This document shows positions 14,673-22,164 of a DNA stretch of 25,735 nt, piece by piece. The translations under genes and the position numbers were made by a program. Source of the DNA: CAUUGB01 sp963544615 (GTDB lineage Bacteria > Patescibacteriota > Microgenomatia > UBA1400 > PJMF01); the NCBI GenBank assembly GCA_963544615.1, contig CAUUGB010000011.1:1-25735 (forward strand). The letters are read 5' to 3'. Below the pieces are notes generated by a model, which did not search any database, was not told the origin of the DNA, and saw nothing but the letters and a program-made list of their open reading frames with translations. Within the stretch, counting starts at the first letter, position 1; every line of letters begins with the position of its first letter.

Positions 14673-15098
14673 TTATGTTGAGGAACACTTGCTGCTTAAG
14701 TAATCCCCAATCACCCTGACTAACTGCACCAATAAATCTTGCCAGGGATTTTGCTGATGATTGCTAATTTGGTTGACTAAATCTTGCTGTTGTGCTAGCA
14801 AACGTTTTAATTGCCGCTGATAAGCTAGCAAATAAATTCCCCAAGCTATACTAACAAAAAAAGCTAATATACTCCCCAACATCCACCATAAATTACCACT
14901 TAGTTGACTTATGCCTGCCATGAGTGTGCCCATAATTAAGCTTGATACTAAATGTAAATGTCCTAATTGGCGCTGATAAAAAGCTTGCCAGAGTAACTGC
15001 TCTAATTGTTTTTGTTTGGCTCCTAACTCTCTTCGGGTAGCATAATGAGCTAAAAACTTAGCAAACTGATGATTAAATTGACACAAACTAGCAAACAT
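14673..15098 (-). CDS. Two-helix membrane protein, unknown
   Basis: The 141-residue protein has two predicted membrane helices (about 48-66 and 70-92) joined by a very short turn, so both ends lie on the same side. They are flanked by Gln/Leu-rich amphipathic helices (AKQKQLEQLLWQAF before; LKRLLAQQQDLVNQIS after) that could form coiled coils. No family was recognised. The C-terminus ends SKCSST. It is divergent from the SIMPL-domain gene with overlapping promoters, and precedes the DHFR-like gene. Confidence 0.75.
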   Translation of the reverse strand: MFASLCQFNHQFAKFLAHYATRRELGAKQKQLEQLLWQAFYQRQLGHLHLVSSLIMGTLMAGISQLSGNLWWMLGSILAFFVSIAWGIYLLAYQRQLKRLLAQQQDLVNQISNHQQNPWQDLLVQLVRVIGDYLSSKCSST

Positions 15099-15113
15099 GC
15101 TAAAATCATCTTA
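15078..15113. promoter_or_regulatory. Overlapping head-to-head promoters
   Basis: For the plus strand there is a perfect TTGACA (15078-15083), a 17-base spacer and TAAAAT (15101-15106). The -35 lies inside the minus-strand gene. For the minus strand, TAAGAT (15113-15108) ends 9 bases before ATG 15098. The two -10 boxes are one base apart, so polymerases should compete. Confidence 0.6.
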
Positions 15114-15141
15114 TCACATGGCAATAAAAAAGGAAAGTCTT

Positions 15142-15930
15142 ATGTCAAATTATCATCCCTGGCGCATTGCTTTAATTGTTACCCCAATGTTTTTTGTCGC
15201 TGGTTTTTTAACAGTTTTAGGTATGAAACTTGCCAATCAGCTTATTGCTGGTGATGCTTTTAATCAGTCACTGAGTTTACATCAACTCAACCGAGATAAT
15301 TTTTTTACGGCTCAAGGTGAAGCTACTATTACCAGTGTTCCCGATCAAGTCAGCGTTGATTTAGGTCTCACTACCACTGCCACTAATGTACAACAAGTGC
15401 GTACTCAAGCTAATCAAATTATGAGTAGTCTTAATGAAAAACTCCTCTCTTTAGGTTTAGACAAAAAAAATTTCAAAACTACCCGCTATAGCCTTTATCC
15501 TAATTATGATTGGCAGTCAAGCAACAGACGCATTACTGGCTACAGTTTAGATACTAATCTGGAGGTGACAATGACTGATTTTGAGCTCCTTAACCAGGTT
15601 ATTGATACTGCCAGTAATTTAGGCATTAATCAAATTGGGGCGGTTACTTTTAGTACTTCCACTGCCAAAAAGAATGATTTAAAAAATCAGGCTCGCGCTC
15701 AAGCTATTGAGCAAGCTAAAAGTAATGCTGAGCAGTTAGCTAATTTAGCCGGAGTGCGCTTGGGACAAATAGTTAACGTTTATGAAAGTGAAGATTATCC
15801 CGATGGTCGTGATTTAATGAGTTTGAGGAATAAAGCCATGGTTGAAATGAGTGCGGGCGAAGGCGCCGCTATTGAAGCCGGTCAAAGTGAATATCTTTAT
15901 CGTGTAAATTTGGAATATGCCTTACAGTAA
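15142..15930 (+). CDS. SIMPL-domain (DUF541) protein, membrane-anchored
   Basis: The ATG at 15142 is chosen because AAGGAAAG lies just upstream on a leader from the strong promoter at 15078; in-frame ATGs at 15097 and 15118 are less likely. The 262-residue protein has one N-terminal membrane helix (about 8-30) and an outward SIMPL domain. Its marks are ITSVPDQVSVDLGLTTTA, GYSLDTNLEVTM and ARAQAIEQAKSNAEQLANLAGVRLG. SIMPL proteins occur in many bacterial envelopes and some bind kinases or confer stress tolerance; no catalytic residues are known. Its stop lies one base from the stop of the convergent PH-SHOCT gene. Confidence 0.9.
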   Translation: MSNYHPWRIALIVTPMFFVAGFLTVLGMKLANQLIAGDAFNQSLSLHQLNRDNFFTAQGEATITSVPDQVSVDLGLTTTATNVQQVRTQANQIMSSLNEKLLSLGLDKKNFKTTRYSLYPNYDWQSSNRRITGYSLDTNLEVTMTDFELLNQVIDTASNLGINQIGAVTFSTSTAKKNDLKNQARAQAIEQAKSNAEQLANLAGVRLGQIVNVYESEDYPDGRDLMSLRNKAMVEMSAGEGAAIEAGQSEYLYRVNLEYALQ

Positions 15931-15931
15931 A

Positions 15932-16474
15932 TTAGGTTTGTGAGAGGATTTGTTTCTTTTTAGCGTCAAATTCTTCGCGACTTAAAGCACCTTTTTCTAC
16001 CAACTGCCATAACCTGTCAATTTCGCTGGCAGCGGAAACGCAGCTATGGCCGCAAGAAAAATCATCCATGTTTTGTTTGTTATGTAGTTGGGCAATTTTT
16101 TGCGAAGTTACTTGAACAAAACGACACAAATCTTTAATCCAAATCCAAGTATAGTCATCTCTGTTACCGGCTTTATCCTCAATCGCTAAACCACCAAAAA
16201 AAATGCCGGTGCGGTAATCCACCGCTGCTACCAAAGCATAGGTGTAAATTTTGGGGTCAGTCCCCCAAAACCAAAAATGATCCATTAAAATCAGCCGCTG
16301 ATCAGTGGCAACTAGCAAACCAATGGTAGAGCCAGTAAAAACCCGCACTAAAGCAATAATATGCTCATCGCTGCCTAATTTATCGGCGAGCGCCCTGAGT
16401 TCTTTTTTACATCCCCATAAACCCACCTTACCATAAGCATTAATTTCTTGAGCAATAATAGCCGGATCTTTCAT
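15932..16474 (-). CDS. Bacterial PH-domain protein with C-terminal SHOCT motif
   Basis: The 180-residue protein has an N-terminal helical part and a beta-rich bacterial PH domain of the YokE-like type (about 35-130; GLLVATDQRLILMDHF, then YTYALVAAVDYRTGIFFGGLAIED). A linker with a Cys-His cluster (FSCGHSC) follows. The SHOCT helical hairpin is at about 150-178 (IDRLWQLVEKGALSREEFDAKK). SHOCT motifs are thought to support oligomerisation or membrane-linked assemblies. AAGGAAAG sits inside the end of the FemAB-like gene, whose stop is two bases before this ATG, so the genes are coupled. Confidence 0.85.
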   Translation of the reverse strand: MKDPAIIAQEINAYGKVGLWGCKKELRALADKLGSDEHIIALVRVFTGSTIGLLVATDQRLILMDHFWFWGTDPKIYTYALVAAVDYRTGIFFGGLAIEDKAGNRDDYTWIWIKDLCRFVQVTSQKIAQLHNKQNMDDFSCGHSCVSAASEIDRLWQLVEKGALSREEFDAKKKQILSQT

Positions 16475-16476
16475 AA

Positions 16477-17502
16477 TTAAACTTTCCTTAATTTTTTGCG
16501 ACTAATTTCCACCACTAAATTAATTTTATACCGCCAAGGCTTAATCACCAAATCATGTGCTGGTAAATGAGGATAATCACTACCGCCAAAACCACGCTTA
16601 AAAGTAGAAAGCTTCCCAAAACGATGTTGACTGTCTCCCAGCGGTGCCACCCCCCAAAAATTATAACGACTCATGCCACGTTTTTTAGCTTCTTTAATTG
16701 CTGCCCATTGAATTGCTGCTGCTCCCGGATATTGACGCGCTAAATCACTGGAGGCACCATAATGATAAACTGCTTCCTGACCATAAAAAATAATCATCGC
16801 TTGAGCCAAAAGCTTTTCATCTAAAAAGCTCGAATAAAGAAGAACTTGATTATCAGGTACAAAAGCATTAAATTGTTGCTGCCAATAGGCTAAACTAAAA
16901 GGCACAAAATGCTGTCTTTTGGCAGTTTGCAGCTGCAATTGGTAAAATTTCTCTATATCGTCAACATTACTGCTAGCTATCACTTTAATACCCAGTTTAC
17001 TGCCCCGGCGAATATCGTAACGGGTAGATTTGCGCATGGCTGCTAACAATTCAGCCTCCGAATGATGCAAATCTAACCGATGAGTTAATTGAGCACTCAA
17101 ATGCATGGGTGCTGCCACTAAATGATATTTTTTCTCAAAAATATCTCGAGCGTACTGATCATCCAACAGCTGAGGACGAATACGCACAAAAACTGCCTTT
17201 TCACTCACCGCTAAAGCTTTAATGGCAGCAAAAAAGCTGGCTACTAAATCGCTGTCAAACCATTCTATAATTGGCCCCCCTGCTAAAGTTAAATATTTCC
17301 CCCGCTTAGCCTGCTCACTGACTACTAATGCAACTCCTAATAATTGTTGTTGGGCAAAAAATCCTAAACGAAAAATTTTTTTACCCATGAAACGATTAAA
17401 CTCACCCCAATTCCAAGACTGCAAAAAATTTGCTTCGCGGTGAGGAGTTAAAAAATCTTCCCAAACAGACTTTTGCTTCACTTCTCGCACCACTATTGTC
17501 AT
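16477..17502 (-). CDS. FemAB-like aminoacyltransferase (peptidoglycan bridge type)
   Basis: The 341-residue protein has the tandem GNAT-like fold of FemX/FemAB enzymes, which add amino acids from aminoacyl-tRNA to lipid-linked peptidoglycan precursors. Marks are FLQSWNWGEF near the N-terminus, GPIIEW, MRKSTRYDIRRGSKLGIKV in the centre, and AVYHYGASSDLARQYPGAAAIQWAAI, then YNFWGVAP near the C-terminus. These fit the FemAB family well, but the amino acid added cannot be told. The gene has its own TATAAT, which overlaps the stop codon of the DegT-like gene. The MurF-like and PLP-enzyme genes upstream point to envelope-precursor work. Confidence 0.88.
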   Translation of the reverse strand: MTIVVREVKQKSVWEDFLTPHREANFLQSWNWGEFNRFMGKKIFRLGFFAQQQLLGVALVVSEQAKRGKYLTLAGGPIIEWFDSDLVASFFAAIKALAVSEKAVFVRIRPQLLDDQYARDIFEKKYHLVAAPMHLSAQLTHRLDLHHSEAELLAAMRKSTRYDIRRGSKLGIKVIASSNVDDIEKFYQLQLQTAKRQHFVPFSLAYWQQQFNAFVPDNQVLLYSSFLDEKLLAQAMIIFYGQEAVYHYGASSDLARQYPGAAAIQWAAIKEAKKRGMSRYNFWGVAPLGDSQHRFGKLSTFKRGFGGSDYPHLPAHDLVIKPWRYKINLVVEISRKKLRKV

Positions 17503-17509
17503 AAGAGCT

Positions 17510-17515
17510 ATTATA
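17510..17515 (-). promoter_or_regulatory. -10 box of the FemAB-like gene, containing the upstream stop codon
   Basis: TATAAT (minus, 17515-17510) ends 7 bases before ATG 17502. Its internal TAA is the stop codon of the DegT-like gene, so gene end and promoter share bases. Confidence 0.5.
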
Positions 17516-18722
17516 CCAAAATAGCCTGGATAATTTGGCTTATCCGCCTCACATCATCGCGAGTAATTTCTTGATGGAGAGGTAAATTAAGCAGTTGGGC
17601 GGTAAAAGTTTTAAGTCTGGCAAGTTGGTTGAGCTCTAAATTGATTTCTTGCTGCCGCGGCAAAAGCGCATAATAATTTTCTGGAGCTAAAGGACTCTCA
17701 TACCAAGTATCACTGCAAAAATAACCTGCTTGTTTTAAGGCAGCAATGACTGCCTTTTTTTGATTGATTGGGACTTTAATAGGCAAGCGCAAGGGTGCCA
17801 TGCGCTTGAGTAAAGCTGGAGTTAAGTGCCACACTAAACAAGCTGCAGGCAAATTTTTAAAGTAGCATAAAAGTAAGCGACGGCGACGCGTGAGTTCCTT
17901 TGGCAAAGCTTTAATTTGTGTTGACAAAAATTGCCGCTGCCATGCAGGTAAAAGCGAAAGTTCACCTTGATGTTGATATAACATTGGTTGTGACAATAAG
18001 TTCATCTTTTTGAGTAAAAAATGTAAACATTTTCCCCACCCCCAGGCATAACCGTGTCTAATGAGCCAAGTCAACAAAGGATAAAGGCGATCTTTACTTT
18101 GTTGACAAAAGGGTACTTTTGTCAGCGCAAAATTTTTACTATTTAAGCCGCTACTCACCCAAATACCACCAGAAACTGTGTCTAGCAATTTATCTTGGCT
18201 ACTAGAATAAATCACCTCACTACCTATTTGTCCTGCCACCATGCCATTGTCATAAATTGCTCCCACACTGTGCGCTAAATCTTCTATTAAAATAATCTTA
18301 TTCTGTTTACAAAATTTAATCACTTGATGAATGTGGGGTTGAGGCATGCCTAAAGTATTTTGAATTATCAACACTGATAAATTCTTTTTTAAGCACTTGA
18401 TATCCAAATTAAGTGTCTGCTTATCAATAGGCAAGAGCACCGCACAAAGACCGGCTTTTTGCACTGCTTGCACCACTGCCACACAAGTAAAACCTACCAC
18501 CCCCACTCGAGAAGCAGCAGGTAAGTGCCAAGCTTGTAAAGCTGCTAGTAAAGCTTCCCTACCTTTGTAAAAATAACTCACTTGGAGTTTACCCTGACTA
18601 TGACCCGCCAGACGACACACTTGAGTAAACAGCTTTTTCTCTGCTCCAATGCCTTTAGTTGTCAACACTTGCCATCCTAAAGATAAAGAAAAGTTAGAAC
18701 CTAAACTATTAAATTTTGCCAT
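17511..18722 (-). CDS. DegT/DnrJ/EryC1-family PLP-dependent enzyme
   Basis: The 403-residue protein is an aspartate-aminotransferase-fold enzyme of the kind that aminates nucleotide-linked sugars. VGVVGFTCVAVVQAV matches the early cofactor region. LIEDLAHSVGAIY carries the Asp (148) that holds the PLP ring nitrogen and the His (151). IYSSSQDKLLDTVSGGIW offers the Schiff-base Lys (178). The C-terminal part is less typical and could bind another substrate. The start overlaps the hydrolase gene by 22 bases, which implies coupling. Its neighbours suggest an amino-sugar or other amine destined for the envelope; that is inference. Confidence 0.85.
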   Translation of the reverse strand: MAKFNSLGSNFSLSLGWQVLTTKGIGAEKKLFTQVCRLAGHSQGKLQVSYFYKGREALLAALQAWHLPAASRVGVVGFTCVAVVQAVQKAGLCAVLLPIDKQTLNLDIKCLKKNLSVLIIQNTLGMPQPHIHQVIKFCKQNKIILIEDLAHSVGAIYDNGMVAGQIGSEVIYSSSQDKLLDTVSGGIWVSSGLNSKNFALTKVPFCQQSKDRLYPLLTWLIRHGYAWGWGKCLHFLLKKMNLLSQPMLYQHQGELSLLPAWQRQFLSTQIKALPKELTRRRRLLLCYFKNLPAACLVWHLTPALLKRMAPLRLPIKVPINQKKAVIAALKQAGYFCSDTWYESPLAPENYYALLPRQQEINLELNQLARLKTFTAQLLNLPLHQEITRDDVRRISQIIQAILV

Positions 18723-19429
18723 AAAATTGGGTGTTGATAAATACTGTTGACAATTTGAGATACATGGGTAGCAATTAAATTATGTCCCGCTTGATTATAG
18801 GTAATTAACCAAGAGTTGGGAATTAGCCCAGCTAACTGTTGCCCTAAATAAAAAGGAGTGGCTTTGTCACGTTTACCCCAAAAAAGCAGTACTGGTACTT
18901 TAATTTTAGTTACCACTGGTGCTAAATCTTGAGCTACTAAATTTGCCATAGTTTGCCGCATAACTGGGGTAGCCAAATAATAATCCCGCTCACCAATTAG
19001 GACATATACTAAACGTCGACACCAAGAAAAATGCTTTAATGGCGCTGCTAAATGGGCTAAAAAAGCAAAGAGGTGTTTTTTAGCTAATACCATTGGGCGA
19101 CGGTCTAAAAGACCAGCACTAGCTAATAAAATTGCTCCCTGCACTTGGGGGCTGGTTTTCCCCGCCAAATAAGAGAGAATAATTCTCCCTCCATTAGAGT
19201 GACCCATTAAAATTAATGGTTTATTTTGCTGACATACTTGCTTTGCTAGCCAACGGCGATAAGCGGCTAAATCCCAACTACTACTTAATGGCTCCCCTGT
19301 TAATCCAGGCACTTTAAGAATTTCTACCACCAAACCACGCTGTCGCAGCGCCTTAACCAAAGGTTGTACATTAGCCAAGGTATAAGTCCAACCAGGAATA
19401 AATAAAATTTTAGGGCGCATATTGCTCAT
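18701..19429 (-). CDS. Alpha/beta hydrolase
   Basis: The 242-residue protein has a clear alpha/beta-hydrolase triad. The nucleophile is in MGHSNGG (Ser 78), the acid in WGKRDKATP (Asp 188) and the base in QAGHNL (His 216). The oxyanion segment is FIPGWTY. A basic, hydrophobic cap region (about 110-160) is present. There is no signal peptide, so it is cytoplasmic. The substrate is unknown. It overlaps the MurF-like gene by 20 bases and the DegT-like gene by 22, so it belongs to that operon. It ends in TAG. Confidence 0.88.
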   Translation of the reverse strand: MSNMRPKILFIPGWTYTLANVQPLVKALRQRGLVVEILKVPGLTGEPLSSSWDLAAYRRWLAKQVCQQNKPLILMGHSNGGRIILSYLAGKTSPQVQGAILLASAGLLDRRPMVLAKKHLFAFLAHLAAPLKHFSWCRRLVYVLIGERDYYLATPVMRQTMANLVAQDLAPVVTKIKVPVLLFWGKRDKATPFYLGQQLAGLIPNSWLITYNQAGHNLIATHVSQIVNSIYQHPILWQNLIV

Positions 19430-20708
19430 ATAATTTTTGCCGGTGTCGTTGATGGGCTTTTTCTCGCCGCACCAATTGCTCGGCTTGTTTTTTATCAGCT
19501 AATAATGCTTCTACCACTCCTTCCATAAAAGGAGCGCCTTTCAACAAAATTGCTTCCCCACCCTGCAAATGATTTTGTGCATAAGCAATAATTTCTCGCG
19601 GGTGGGAGAAAAAGTGATAATCTCGTTGCCGATGTTTTTGTAAAAATGGTAAAGTATATAATTTATTACCCTCACCAATTAATAAAATAGTGGCTTTTTT
19701 ATCAGGAAAATCTAATAATAATTTTGCTAGGTGTTGATGTTGTTTTTTACTCGCACTCCCCTGCTCTAACATATGACCAATAATCAACCACTTTTTCTTA
19801 GCCGGGTAAAGGGCAAATAAGTCAATCATCGCTTTCATAGAATCTAAATTAGCATTGTAAGAAGAATCAATTAGGGTAGTATTTTTAATACCAGCTAAAA
19901 GACTACTGCGTCCCGGTGGCAAATTAAGTTTTTTATAAGCAGTATCAAGTTTAATTCCAAAAATTGCTACTGCTTGCTCTGCCATAGCTAAACTCAAAGC
20001 AATAACTGGCGGCAATAAATACGGCAAATGATAAGTATGTTTATTGATAACAAAAGTTGTACTTTTTGTAGCTAATTGATAATCAGTTAAATAATCAGCT
20101 TGCCAAAGCTTGATGACTTTATTTTTTTGCGTCTGGCTCAAGTGCGCCAATGCTTGCTTTACAGTTTTGCTATCTCCAGAAACATAGACTCGTTTTTGTG
20201 TAGCCACAAGAAATTGTGAAAATTCAGCAATAATAGCAGCTTGAGTATGCTGATACTTACCAGCCCGCACTACTTTATCAAAACGCATAGAATGAGTCGG
20301 ACCAATACTGACTAAAAAAGTATAGGTGGGTTTTAATAAAGTAGCAATAAACTTACCCTCACCTGGTCGGTCAGCATCAGCTTCAATTACCAAATATTTT
20401 TTGTTTGGCAATGAGCGCCAAGCACCAAAAGGAGCAGCAAAAAATAAATATGGCCATTCGCTCAAAGTCAGTGTTTTTCGCTTTAAACCCAATAAATAAA
20501 ATGGAATACCAAAAGAAGAATTTGCCTCGTGGGCAAAAAGGCACTGTTTGTTCAATTGCGCTTGCAGTAAATGAAAAAGTGTGGTCTTTCCTGAAGAGCC
20601 AGTCACTAAAATAATTACTGGCTGCCAACGGTGTAATAAAATGCGCGCCCAAAAAGCAAAATAGCCCGCCACCAAAAAATACAGCCGTGCCTTTAATTTT
20701 TCTAACAT
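19410..20708 (-). CDS. MurF-like Mur ligase family protein
   Basis: Mur ligases join an amino acid or dipeptide to a carboxylate with ATP. The 432-residue protein has the P-loop LVTGSSGKTTL (35-44), IGPTHSMRF (135-143), PPGRSSLLAG (264-273) and IDSSYNANLDSMKA (280-293), all in MurF order. It lacks the normal N-terminal UDP-binding domain. Instead a short hydrophobic, basic segment (LYFLVAGYFAFWARILLHRW) comes first and may touch the membrane. In the AKGE-type motif the sequence reads AGKYQ, so Lys is kept but Glu is replaced. The substrate may therefore differ from UDP-MurNAc-tripeptide. It heads the ligase-hydrolase-PLP operon behind a leaderless-type promoter. Confidence 0.83.
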   Translation of the reverse strand: MLEKLKARLYFLVAGYFAFWARILLHRWQPVIILVTGSSGKTTLFHLLQAQLNKQCLFAHEANSSFGIPFYLLGLKRKTLTLSEWPYLFFAAPFGAWRSLPNKKYLVIEADADRPGEGKFIATLLKPTYTFLVSIGPTHSMRFDKVVRAGKYQHTQAAIIAEFSQFLVATQKRVYVSGDSKTVKQALAHLSQTQKNKVIKLWQADYLTDYQLATKSTTFVINKHTYHLPYLLPPVIALSLAMAEQAVAIFGIKLDTAYKKLNLPPGRSSLLAGIKNTTLIDSSYNANLDSMKAMIDLFALYPAKKKWLIIGHMLEQGSASKKQHQHLAKLLLDFPDKKATILLIGEGNKLYTLPFLQKHRQRDYHFFSHPREIIAYAQNHLQGGEAILLKGAPFMEGVVEALLADKKQAEQLVRREKAHQRHRQKLYEQYAP

Positions 20709-20714
20709 AGGGGT

Positions 20715-20720
20715 ATTATA
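20715..20720 (-). promoter_or_regulatory. -10 box of the MurF-like operon
   Basis: TATAAT (minus strand) ends exactly 6 bases before ATG 20708. The expected transcript is leaderless. Confidence 0.5.
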
Positions 20721-20728
20721 CCGTTTTT

Positions 20729-20751
20729 ATCGCCAAATTATTGTTGGCGAT
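20729..20751. repeat. 8-base inverted repeat over a stop codon and -35 region
   Basis: ATCGCCAA (20729-20736), a 7-base loop and TTGGCGAT (20744-20751) form a perfect palindrome. It covers the end of the gene at 20738 and the -35 region of the MurF-like promoter. Neither strand has a T-run after it, so it is not a normal terminator. It may be an operator or an mRNA 3' end structure. Confidence 0.45.
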
Positions 20752-21868
20752 AAATCTTGACCGATGAGAGAATTTGTCCACCAATCCGACCATATTCATC
20801 TTGATTAGCTTCCGTTCTTCCCTGAGGGGCAAATTCAATCCGCAAATAATAAGTGGCATGGGCATCATTGCGCAAAAAATAAACCACTTTCCAATAATCA
20901 TTACCCCGCTCCACATAAGAGAAACCAATTTTATCGGAAATATAACAATTCTCTCCCGAATCACTACGATAGCATTTAGTGCCTTCATCTTGTTTGTCAC
21001 CACGAGTAGCACCAGGAACTTTAACTGCCATTTCTTGATTAACAATATCGTCCAGTGCCATGCCATTTGTTTGCGCTCCCTCTATTTTCATCACAAAACC
21101 GTTAACTGGTTTATCTTCTGCCACCTCACCAAATTTGAGCACTGCCCCCTGTTTAATAGGATTAACTACTAAATTAGGAATATTTTGATAAAAACTAAAG
21201 TCTCCACCTTCAGCTAAAAATATGGGCTTGCGTTCACTCAAAACCAAATCTTGCCGTGCTTGTTCTAGCTGAGTAGTTAAACTATTACGCTCTGCAATAA
21301 CTTGATTGAGTTCTTGATTAAGACTACTAATTTTTCTATATTGTTGATACCAAAGCACAAATACCCCTACCCCAATCAACATAAAAACTGCCAAATAAAT
21401 TATCACCATAATTGATGGCGGTAGCTTACTGTTGGTATTGGCGGCTAACGGTGTTGGTGGTGATGAAGTTTGACTGGAACTGGCAGTATTAACCGGCTGC
21501 TGACTTGATGCTGTTTCTGGAGTAACTGACAAGGTGCCAGCTTCTTGATCACTACTAGGTGTGGTGGCAACAGGAGGAACTGCCGCATCAGTAGCATTAG
21601 TTACTGGTAATGAAGTAATTATTTGACTAGCTGATTCTGGAGTAGCCTTAACTGATGTGGCTGCTACTACCATGTTATTTGATGATGGTTGAATTGACGC
21701 AACATCACCAGCAGTTGTTGCTGACAGTGCTGCTTCATTTCCCTGCTCTTTGGCTGCTGGAGTAATTGTGGGCGCTGGTTCTAAAGGCGCAAAAACATCA
21801 TCACCTATGGGTGGCGGTGGTGGCACTGTAGCCGGCTTACTAGCAGAAAAAATTTCTTGTGGATTCAT
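20738..21868 (-). CDS. Membrane-anchored protein with disordered N-terminus, coiled coil and outer domain
   Basis: The 376-residue protein begins with about 150 residues of Pro/Thr/Ser/Ala-rich, probably disordered sequence. One membrane helix follows (about 152-173), then a coiled coil (about 178-212) and a C-terminal domain. That domain has two closely spaced cysteines (299 and 308, KCYRSDSGENCYI) that could form a disulfide. Its beta-rich ending YYLRIEFAPQGRTE is weakly reminiscent of PsbP-like folds, but I do not claim that family. The orientation is probably N-terminus inside and C-terminal domain outside. It follows the ribbon-helix-helix gene by 9 bases and may be co-transcribed with it. 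Confidence 0.8.
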   Translation of the reverse strand: MNPQEIFSASKPATVPPPPPIGDDVFAPLEPAPTITPAAKEQGNEAALSATTAGDVASIQPSSNNMVVAATSVKATPESASQIITSLPVTNATDAAVPPVATTPSSDQEAGTLSVTPETASSQQPVNTASSSQTSSPPTPLAANTNSKLPPSIMVIIYLAVFMLIGVGVFVLWYQQYRKISSLNQELNQVIAERNSLTTQLEQARQDLVLSERKPIFLAEGGDFSFYQNIPNLVVNPIKQGAVLKFGEVAEDKPVNGFVMKIEGAQTNGMALDDIVNQEMAVKVPGATRGDKQDEGTKCYRSDSGENCYISDKIGFSYVERGNDYWKVVYFLRNDAHATYYLRIEFAPQGRTEANQDEYGRIGGQILSSVKIYRQQ

Positions 21869-21877
21869 GATAGATAA

Positions 21878-22114
21878 TTACAATATCTGGCGTACTTTAT
21901 CCCAATCAACAGACACTCCAGCATGACGTTGATTTGCCTTTATTTTAACATGCTTCACTGGTACTGACAATTGTCGATACAGCATGCTGCGCAAAAAAGC
22001 AGCCAAGCTCAAACCATTCTCTGCTGCTTGCTGACGCAGTTGCGCGTGCAAAGCCGCCGGCAACATAATCTTCACTTGTTTGAGGGCGGGAGTAGTAACG
22101 GGTAATTTACTCAT
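21878..22114 (-). CDS. Small ribbon-helix-helix DNA-binding protein
   Basis: From ATG 22114 the product has 78 residues. VKIMLPAALHAQLRQQAAEN, then GLSLAAFLRSMLYRQL, fits a ribbon-helix-helix domain: one strand, two helices. Such proteins are repressors or antitoxins. The C-terminus (GVSVDWDKVRQIL) could be a partner-binding tail. No toxin gene is adjacent; the next gene encodes the membrane-anchored coiled-coil protein. ATG 22120 and GTG 22117 are alternatives, but 22120 is only 3 bases from the TAAAAT box and probably not transcribed. Its first residues, MSKLPVTTPAL, match the start of the membrane paralogue at 22822-23421. Confidence 0.78.
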   Translation of the reverse strand: MSKLPVTTPALKQVKIMLPAALHAQLRQQAAENGLSLAAFLRSMLYRQLSVPVKHVKIKANQRHAGVSVDWDKVRQIL

Positions 22115-22131
22115 CACCATGCTATTTTATG
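22109..22131 (-). repeat. 23-base promoter/start repeat, copy 1
   Basis: These 23 bases, covering the TAAAAT box and the ATG-GTG-ATG start of the ribbon-helix-helix gene, recur exactly at 23416-23438 before a membrane-protein gene. Confidence 0.75.
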
Positions 22132-22164
22132 CAAGAAAATTCATAAAATCAATGGGGCTTTTAA

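Noticed and set aside
20729..20751. Intrinsic terminator for the gene at 20738
   Set aside because: The palindrome is good, but no T-run follows on either strand.
21878..22114. Toxin-antitoxin pair
   Set aside because: The ribbon-helix-helix protein resembles antitoxins, but neither neighbour looks like a toxin; one is a long membrane-anchored protein and the other a multi-pass membrane protein.
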